DNA from: Polaromonas sp. 39-63-25
GTDB taxonomy: Bacteria; Pseudomonadota; Gammaproteobacteria; Burkholderiales; Burkholderiaceae_C
Length of the DNA: 64,000 bases
Assembly: GCF_002278925.1 (NCBI RefSeq)
Contig: NZ_NCJH01000010.1
Coordinates: forward strand, 57,232 to 121,231
Reading direction: 5' to 3'
Positions 58,673 to 64,000 of this stretch are shown piece after piece; position 1 is the first letter of the stretch, and every line of letters begins with the position of its first letter. The notes under the pieces are model-generated. The model was not told the origin of the DNA. It made no database searches and was given only the letters and a program-made list of their open reading frames with translations. The position numbers and the translations under genes are program-made.

Positions 58673-59878
58673 TTATTTGCGCGCGGCCAGCACTTCAGCG
58701 GGCTGCACAATATCTCCGGTCTGATTCGACCAGTTGTTCTTGGTGTAGGTAGCCACTGCGGCCAGATCGGTATCGCTCAAGGCCTTCCACGAAGGCATCG
58801 CACCGCCGACGGCTCCATTAAGCAGGACCTGGATCTGTTTGCCATGGTCTTTGTCGAGCACGATGGCCGAACCGTCCAGCGGCTTGATCGGGCCCGCGCC
58901 CTTGCCGGTGGCTTGATGGCAGGCCGCACAATTGGCCGCATAGACTTTTTCGCCGCGGGCCTTGAGTTCAGGCAGCGCCCACACCTTGGCAGGATCATCG
59001 GCCTTGGCGGCGGCTTCCTTGAGCTTGACGCCAGCCCACTTGCTGTAGTCTTCGGCGGAGAGGACTTTCACGTGGATGGGCATGTAGGCGTGCTCCTTGC
59101 CGCACAGCTCGGCACACTGCCCGTAATAGTCGCCGACTTTTTCAGCGCGGAACCAGGTGTCGCGGACAAAGCCCGGAATGGCGTCCTGCTTGATGCCGAA
59201 GGCCGGCACCATGAACGCGTGGATCACGTCGTTGGCAGTGGTGATGATGCGGATTTTCCGGTCGACAGGCACCACGAGCGGGTTGTCCACCTTGAGCAGG
59301 TAGTCGTCGGGGGCATCGCCTTTTTTCGGGCCGCCGTTGTTGGACATTTCGCGCTGCGTGCTGTCCAGCGCAGAGATAAAACCAATGCCTTCGCCTTCGC
59401 CCTTGATGTAGTCGTAACCCCATTTCCACTGCATGCCGGTGGCCTTGATGGTCAGGTCAGCACCCGTCGTATCTTTGGCGGCGACCAGCACCTTGGTGGC
59501 CGGCAGGGCCATCAGGATCACGATGACGAAGGGAACGATGGTCCAGATGATCTCGACGGTGGCGGACTCGTGGAAGTTGGCAGCCTTGTGACCGACGGAC
59601 TTGCGGTGCTTCCAGATGGAATAGAACATCACGCCAAACACCGCCAGGAAAATGACCAGACAGATGATCATCATGAACCAGTGCAGCCAGTGCTGCTCTT
59701 GCGCGATCCTGGTCGCGGCCGGGTGCAGGTTGAGCTGGTTGACCGCCGGGCCGCCTGGAAGGTCGTTGACGGCGTAGGCCGCTGTGCTCAGCCAGGCGGC
59801 CGACAGGGCCGTGACAGCAGCCAGCTTGCGGCCGGCGTGCAGGATCAGGGACTTCAAAACTTCGACTGCGTGCTTCAT
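58673..59878 (-). CDS. ctaC: Cytochrome c oxidase subunit II with fused cytochrome c
   Basis: Protein of 401 aa: signal peptide, two spans, the CuA domain (DVIHAFMVPAFGIKQDAIPG; GQCAELCGKEHAYMPI with CuA ligands), then a cytochrome c domain with CAACH (NCAACHQATGKGAGPIKPLDG, in parts) and a Met ligand near GGAMPSW. This is a caa3-like subunit II. ATG 59878 (AGGGTCAGGC upstream) is preferred over ATG 59908. Confidence 0.96.
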   Translation of the reverse strand: MKHAVEVLKSLILHAGRKLAAVTALSAAWLSTAAYAVNDLPGGPAVNQLNLHPAATRIAQEQHWLHWFMMIICLVIFLAVFGVMFYSIWKHRKSVGHKAANFHESATVEIIWTIVPFVIVILMALPATKVLVAAKDTTGADLTIKATGMQWKWGYDYIKGEGEGIGFISALDSTQREMSNNGGPKKGDAPDDYLLKVDNPLVVPVDRKIRIITTANDVIHAFMVPAFGIKQDAIPGFVRDTWFRAEKVGDYYGQCAELCGKEHAYMPIHVKVLSAEDYSKWAGVKLKEAAAKADDPAKVWALPELKARGEKVYAANCAACHQATGKGAGPIKPLDGSAIVLDKDHGKQIQVLLNGAVGGAMPSWKALSDTDLAAVATYTKNNWSNQTGDIVQPAEVLAARK

Positions 59879-60018
59879 GCCTGACCCTGTTGTTGTGCGT
59901 ACGTTCATCGTGATCACTTTTATTGCCTCAATTACCGACTGATTAAGCGCTTGATTATAAAGACAGCCCCGACACCATCCGGACAGCCCCGGCCTGGCAC
60001 GATGCCGCCCGGGCCAAC

Positions 60019-60546
60019 TCAACACCCACGCAATGCGTGACGGATCTCCCGGGCCAATGCCGGCCGCAGTTCGGGGCGCACATGCCGCCCCACCCTGACC
60101 GAACGGCCCTGACCCGACACCTCGATCAGCGAGCCATCCCCGTTTCTGGGCTCGACACGAACCCATTCGCGGTTGAACTCTGCCCGCTCAAGACGCCCCG
60201 CATTCTCGAGCTCCACCACCAGTTGACCGCCCTGCAGGACAATACGTTCACCGTCCGTCGCATGGCGGGCATAGACCCGGAACGCCGCTCCCACCACCAC
60301 CAGCTCCAGCCACGCGAAAGGCATCACCATCGTGGCACCCTGCGACCAGAAGAATCCGGCAATGCCCAGCGAAACCACACACAGCGAAACATACAGCCCC
60401 AACAGCTGCGCCGGCGTCACGGAGCAGTTCCGCTTGAGCAGCCACTGAACTGCCTGCTGTCCCTGACCGCTCTGGCCGGGTGCTCTGGCAAATCGAAACG
60501 ATGGGGTGGTGTGCAACACGAAACAACTTTGACGCTGATCAAACAC
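60019..60546 (-). CDS. DUF2244 membrane protein
   Basis: About 175 aa: WLLKRNCSVTPAQLLGLYVS opens the DUF2244 domain, two spans follow (LCVVSLGIAGFFW; MVMPFAWLELVVVGAAF), then FRVYARHATDGERIVLQGG and VRVEPRNGDGSLIEVSGQGR. It neighbours subunit II in many proteobacteria. The start is uncertain: no ATG is well placed, and GTG 60546 is a guess; GTG 60519 is possible. Confidence 0.8.
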   Translation of the reverse strand: MFDQRQSCFVLHTTPSFRFARAPGQSGQGQQAVQWLLKRNCSVTPAQLLGLYVSLCVVSLGIAGFFWSQGATMVMPFAWLELVVVGAAFRVYARHATDGERIVLQGGQLVVELENAGRLERAEFNREWVRVEPRNGDGSLIEVSGQGRSVRVGRHVRPELRPALAREIRHALRGC

Positions 60547-60664
60547 TTTCGGCTGCCAGCTGTGTAGGATAGCCAAAATTCGAGTCTGGATTGTAGCCGG
60601 GTTTGTTTTGCGCAAAGCCGCCACACGGGCGAATCCCGACTGTTCTGTCTGTGTCCCACAGGCC

Positions 60665-61561
60665 TCAGGAAATGCCACGTGAGCCCTGCAGCATGGCGCG
60701 CATGTCCTGCACTGACACCGCACTCATGGGGCTGACCCTGACTTTGGGCTGCGCCTTGAGCGCATGACCATAAATGACCTCGAAGGTCAGCATCAGCCGG
60801 CCATCGCTCTGGCGCGGCAAACGCTCGAGCGCCTGCAACAGGCGTGCCTTCCAGGCACGTCCGCGCAGGCCGGCAAAACGCGCGGGGTGGAAGTTGCGGC
60901 CCAGCTCGCGCAACTCCTGCAACAGGCGCTGTGGTGTCTCGTAGGTCAGCGTGATGCGCTCCATGTCCATCACGGGTTCGGCAAAACCGGTCTGCACCAG
61001 CATGTCGCCCCAGTCGTGCATGTCCGTCAGTTCGTGGCCGGCCGGCGGCCAGCCCAGCGCCCGGTAGACCTCGCGCAACTCGCGTGCGCTGTCCGGACCC
61101 AGGCAGGAAAACATCAGAAAGCCCCCGACCTTGAGTGCCCGATGCCACTGCGCCAGCAAGTCCTGCGGATCGGCGGCCTCATGCAGCGCCATGTTGGCCC
61201 AGAGCATGTCCACCCCGGCTGGCGGCGGGGCCTCGACATGCATGGCTGGCGCCGTCCAGCGCTTCGGACTCCACCACGGTTTTGCTATTTTTTTGATAGC
61301 TTCCTGCACAAACTCCTGCTGGGCCTCGACCACAAAACATTCGGCATCCGGATAACGGTCGGCGAGGTGCCGATGCGCCTGCAGGCCCCCGCGCACCGCC
61401 CCCCAGTGGGCCCAGGCCTGCGACTTGAGCCTGATCCACTGCAACCGGTCCAGCATGCGCTGCGCCACTTCCTCATGCAGCCAGGGCGATGCCGCCGGCG
61501 CCACGCGTTGCCAGCGGGCAACAGCTATCGGATCCAGAGTGGGTGGGCGGTCGTTGGGCAT
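60665..61561 (-). CDS. BioC-like methyltransferase, degenerate motif I
   Basis: Protein of 298 aa: RWQRVAPAASPWLHEEVAQRMLDRL and the later LWANMALHEAADPQDLLAQW, LKVGGFLMFSCLGPDSARELREVY match BioC/malonyl-ACP O-methyltransferase-like proteins. The SAM-binding motif I (DLGCGTG type) reads WGAVRGGLQAH instead, so activity is doubtful or altered. Divergent from comF, as in other Comamonadaceae. Start ATG 61561. Contains dispersed-element copy 7. Confidence 0.82.
   Translation of the reverse strand: MPNDRPPTLDPIAVARWQRVAPAASPWLHEEVAQRMLDRLQWIRLKSQAWAHWGAVRGGLQAHRHLADRYPDAECFVVEAQQEFVQEAIKKIAKPWWSPKRWTAPAMHVEAPPPAGVDMLWANMALHEAADPQDLLAQWHRALKVGGFLMFSCLGPDSARELREVYRALGWPPAGHELTDMHDWGDMLVQTGFAEPVMDMERITLTYETPQRLLQELRELGRNFHPARFAGLRGRAWKARLLQALERLPRQSDGRLMLTFEVIYGHALKAQPKVRVSPMSAVSVQDMRAMLQGSRGIS
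61296..61331 (+). repeat. Dispersed element, copy 7 (inside methyltransferase gene)
   Basis: ATAGCT-N20-GGCC on the plus strand, opposite the coding direction, T-rich on the left side. It falls between the degenerate motif I and the next conserved block. Confidence 0.6.
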
Positions 61562-61616
61562 CAGAAGAGGGACATGGAGAAAATCAGGCAGGCAGAGCGA
61601 CGAGTATATTGACACG

Positions 61617-62351
61617 ATGTCGTTGCGCCTGACCACACCGGCTTTCTTGACACTGCAAAATCTGGCCAGCCAGTGCGCGGTGTGCCACAGCTGGCCAGCG
61701 CGCCGTGTCTGCCCGGCCTGCGTCGCGCGTTTCGGCCAGCCGGCGGCGCGTTGCAGCACCTGCGCGATCAGCCTGGTCAGCGGCCAGGCCCAATGCGCCA
61801 CCTGCGTAAGGCAGCCGCAGCCGCTGGACGCGTGTTTTGCCGCCGTGACCTATGCCTATCCCTGGTCGAAACTGATGGCCGTCTACAAATTCGGCCAGGA
61901 CCCGGCGTGGGCCGCGGTGTTCGCCGGTTTGCTTCTGCGCACACCCGGCGTCCCCGGGCGGCTCGCAGCCCTGCAGCCCGGTGACTGGCTGCTTCCCATG
62001 CCCCTGTCGGCCGAACGCCTGCAGACACGCGGTTTCAACCAGTCCTGGGAACTGGCCAAGGCACTGGCCGGCCAAAGCGGCACGTCCGCGCGCCCCGACG
62101 CCCGGCTGCTGCTGCGTATCAGGAACACGCCACCCCAGTCCCAACTCAAGCGCGAAGCGCGGCTGCAGAACGTCAGGGGTGCATTTGTCGTCGATCCCCT
62201 GCGCGCAGGCGAACTGGCAGGCCGCAACGTACTGCTGGTCGATGACGTGATGACCAGCGGCGCATCCCTGTTTGCGGCCGCACGGGCCCTGCGCGAGGCT
62301 GGCGCCGTCGGCGTCAGCGGCTTGGTAGTCGCTCGTACCGAAGCCAGCTAG
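61617..62351 (+). CDS. comF: ComF-family phosphoribosyltransferase-like protein
   Basis: Protein of 244 aa: an N-terminal double zinc finger (CAVCHSWPARRVCPAC; CSTC; CATC) and a PRTase domain with MPLSAERLQTRGFNQSWELA and LLVDDVMTSGASLFAAARAL (PRPP loop). ComF is needed for DNA uptake in naturally competent species; here only the domain identity is certain. Confidence 0.93.
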   Translation: MSLRLTTPAFLTLQNLASQCAVCHSWPARRVCPACVARFGQPAARCSTCAISLVSGQAQCATCVRQPQPLDACFAAVTYAYPWSKLMAVYKFGQDPAWAAVFAGLLLRTPGVPGRLAALQPGDWLLPMPLSAERLQTRGFNQSWELAKALAGQSGTSARPDARLLLRIRNTPPQSQLKREARLQNVRGAFVVDPLRAGELAGRNVLLVDDVMTSGASLFAAARALREAGAVGVSGLVVARTEAS

Positions 62352-62376
62352 GGCAGCGACACGCGACAATCAGGCG

Positions 62377-62856
62377 ATGTTCAATATCGTTCTGGTCGAG
62401 CCCGAAATCCCCCCCAACACCGGCAACGTGATCCGTCTGGCGGCCAACACCGGCTGCCGCCTGCATCTGGTGGAGCCGCTGGGGTTTTCGATGGACGACA
62501 AACACATGCGCCGTGCCGGGCTGGACTACCACGAGTACGCCGAGCTCAAACGCCATGCCGACTGGCCCGCTTTTCTGGTCACCGAGCAGCCCGACCCGCA
62601 AAGAATGTTTGCCCTCACGACTCGCGGTACAAGACTGGTGCACGACACCGTTTTCGCACCGGGCGATTGGCTGGTGTTTGGCGCGGAGACCCGGGGTCTG
62701 GCCCCCGAGGTGCGTGAGCTGTTTGCGCCGGCGCAACGTCTGAAACTGCCCATGCAGCTCGGTCAGCGCAGCCTGAACCTGTCCAACGCCGTGGCCGTCA
62801 CGGTGTTTGAAGCCTGGCGGCAAAACCACTTTGCCACGCCCGGCGCGCCTGGTTAG
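62377..62856 (+). CDS. trmL: tRNA (cytidine(34)-2'-O)-methyltransferase TrmL
   Basis: SPOUT methyltransferase (159 aa) acting on the wobble base of tRNA-Leu. MFNIVLVEPEIPPNTGNVIRL, LGFSMDDKHMRRAGLDY, FGAETRGL and the knot end LPMQLGQRSLNLSNAVAVTVFE (in parts). Confidence 0.95.
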   Translation: MFNIVLVEPEIPPNTGNVIRLAANTGCRLHLVEPLGFSMDDKHMRRAGLDYHEYAELKRHADWPAFLVTEQPDPQRMFALTTRGTRLVHDTVFAPGDWLVFGAETRGLAPEVRELFAPAQRLKLPMQLGQRSLNLSNAVAVTVFEAWRQNHFATPGAPG

Positions 62857-63815
62857 GCGGCGGGATCACCCGCCTTGTCTTCGCCCCTGGAGGGCCAGGT
62901 GCGCTCGGCCTCGGCGGCTTTCAGCCGGGTCTGCTCAATCAGGAACTCCATGAACACCCGGGCCCGCGCCGGCACGTATTTGCGGCTGGGCAGGGCCGCG
63001 TACAGCGTGAACCGGCCGGTGATCCAGGGCGCCAGCACGCGCCGCAGCTGCCCGTCGCGCAGGTAATTGGCCACCAGGTCCAGCGGCTGCGCGCTGATGC
63101 CAGTGCCGTCCAGCGTGGCGCGCAGCAGGGTGTCGCTGTGGTTGGCCATCATCACGGGTTTGACCTCCACGGCCACCTCCCGGTCATCTTCCTCGGGGTT
63201 GATCAATTGCCACTCGCGCTGGCGGATACCCGCCTGGCTGAGCCTGAGCAGGGCGTGGTTCTTCAGGTCGTCCGGCTGCCGCGGCGTGCCTGCACTGCGC
63301 AGGTAGCGCGGTGAAGCACACAGGAGGCCCTCTGAAACAATCACCGGACGCGCCACCACGTTGGCGTCATACAGCCGGCCGGCGCCCAGAATTGTCAGGT
63401 CGTAATCCTCGATCGGCGGCACCAGCGGCGAGTCCACCGTGATGTCCAGCACCACCTTGGGATAACGGCGGCGAAACTCGGCCACCAGAGGCGCAATGAT
63501 GTGCACCGCCATCACGGGCTGCGTGTGAATACGCAGCAGGCCGGCCAGTTCGTCGGTTTGCTGGCGCGTGGAAGCCTCGGCCTGGTCCACGTCGTTGAGG
63601 ATGTGCCGCACCCGCTGCAGGTAGGACTGCCCTGCCTCGGTCAACGACAGCTTGCGGGTGGTGCGCTGCAGCAGACGGGCCCCCAGGTGCTGCTCCAGGT
63701 CCGTGATCAGGCGGGTCATCACGGCCGGCGACATGTCCAGCGTTCTGGCGGCGGCGGCAAACCCGCCGTCGTCCACGACTTGCTGGAAGGCACGCATGGA
63801 TAAAAGTCGGTCCAT
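62853..63815 (-). CDS. LysR-family transcriptional regulator
   Basis: Protein of 320 aa: N-terminal winged HTH (MRAFQQVVDDGGFAAAARTLDMSPAVMTRLITDLEQHLG, in parts) and a periplasmic-binding-like effector domain (LRIHTQPVMAVHIIAPLVAEFRRRYP). CrgA-like subgroup by general look. Converges on trmL with a 4-bp overlap of the 3' ends. The target is unknown; it usually controls a divergent gene, which would be to the right of the window. Confidence 0.92.
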   Translation of the reverse strand: MDRLLSMRAFQQVVDDGGFAAAARTLDMSPAVMTRLITDLEQHLGARLLQRTTRKLSLTEAGQSYLQRVRHILNDVDQAEASTRQQTDELAGLLRIHTQPVMAVHIIAPLVAEFRRRYPKVVLDITVDSPLVPPIEDYDLTILGAGRLYDANVVARPVIVSEGLLCASPRYLRSAGTPRQPDDLKNHALLRLSQAGIRQREWQLINPEEDDREVAVEVKPVMMANHSDTLLRATLDGTGISAQPLDLVANYLRDGQLRRVLAPWITGRFTLYAALPSRKYVPARARVFMEFLIEQTRLKAAEAERTWPSRGEDKAGDPAA

Positions 63816-64000
63816 GGGGTAAGTACTTAGTAAATCAAGCCCTTATTATTCCATAAACAGCAATTACCAATTGATTTAATAGCTATTTTTCTTTGTTGTC
63901 AGCAACAGTAAAGTTCATACATCGATGAGCCGCAACCAATAAACGACTCACCGAGGCTGGACAGACGGGGATCAAAAAGCCCGCCATGCCCGGAAATGTT

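Noticed and set aside
63840-63900. An eighth dispersed element at AATAGCT near 63880
   Set aside because: No GGCT tail at the 20-nt spacing; AT-rich upstream DNA of the LysR gene.

Overview
The window is a piece of a betaproteobacterial chromosome, most likely Comamonadaceae (Polaromonas/Rhodoferax-like). The evidence is the gene order (ispE / tRNA-Gln / prs / rplY / pth; the aa3 oxidase cluster with CtaG, SURF1, CtaA, CtaB and Sco; nadK-recN-rapZ), the GC-rich codon use, and a short dispersed repeat. About 1-25.8 kb is a prophage whose left end lies outside the window; 25.8-64 kb is host chromosome.

Prophage (1-25,809). It abuts the 3' end of a CAU tRNA gene (25810-25886, minus), with a tyrosine integrase beside it. 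The layout resembles lambda. A repressor gene (14594-15112, plus) lies between two divergent promoters. Each promoter has a TTGACA -35 box and a 17-18 nt spacer, and each carries two 18-bp operators of the form AATCCCA-N4-TGGGATT, one in the spacer and one over the -35. The leftward operon holds a Cro-like protein, an HTH protein, many small proteins, DUF1376 replication protein, NinG, DUF1367 and a candidate late antiterminator, mostly joined by ATGA overlaps. A late promoter with a leader terminator follows, then HNH nuclease, small and large terminase, portal and virion proteins. The rightward operon holds small proteins, ERF annealing protein, SSB, a PolB-like 3'-5' exonuclease split by an HNH gene, membrane and Cys-rich small proteins, a DUF4224 protein and integrase. 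An opposing two-gene cassette (8.26-8.88 kb) with its own promoter and a palindrome in the spacer has entered a small operon gene; it is the best candidate for an undescribed regulatory or toxin-antitoxin-like module.

Host part. hrcA (minus) diverges from nadK-recN-rapZ. Next come mutY, a dynamin-like GTPase and mutM (minus); TPR protein-lolB-ispE-tRNA-Gln-prs-rplY-pth (plus); ferredoxin, coaD, rsmD and an M16 protease pair (minus); ftsY, an Ldh-family dehydrogenase, an Mpo1-like protein, a small membrane protein and rpoH (plus, with a CIRCE operator upstream, so HrcA probably controls the heat-shock sigma factor). A long minus-strand cytochrome c oxidase structural and assembly cluster (50.3-59.9 kb) follows, then a DUF2244 protein, a BioC-like methyltransferase, comF, trmL and a LysR regulator.

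A dispersed element (ATAGCT-N20-GGCT) occurs seven times in the host part and never in the prophage. Three copies lie inside signal-peptide-coding sequence (LolB, an M16 protease, Sco). No tools were run: identities come from reading motifs and gene order.
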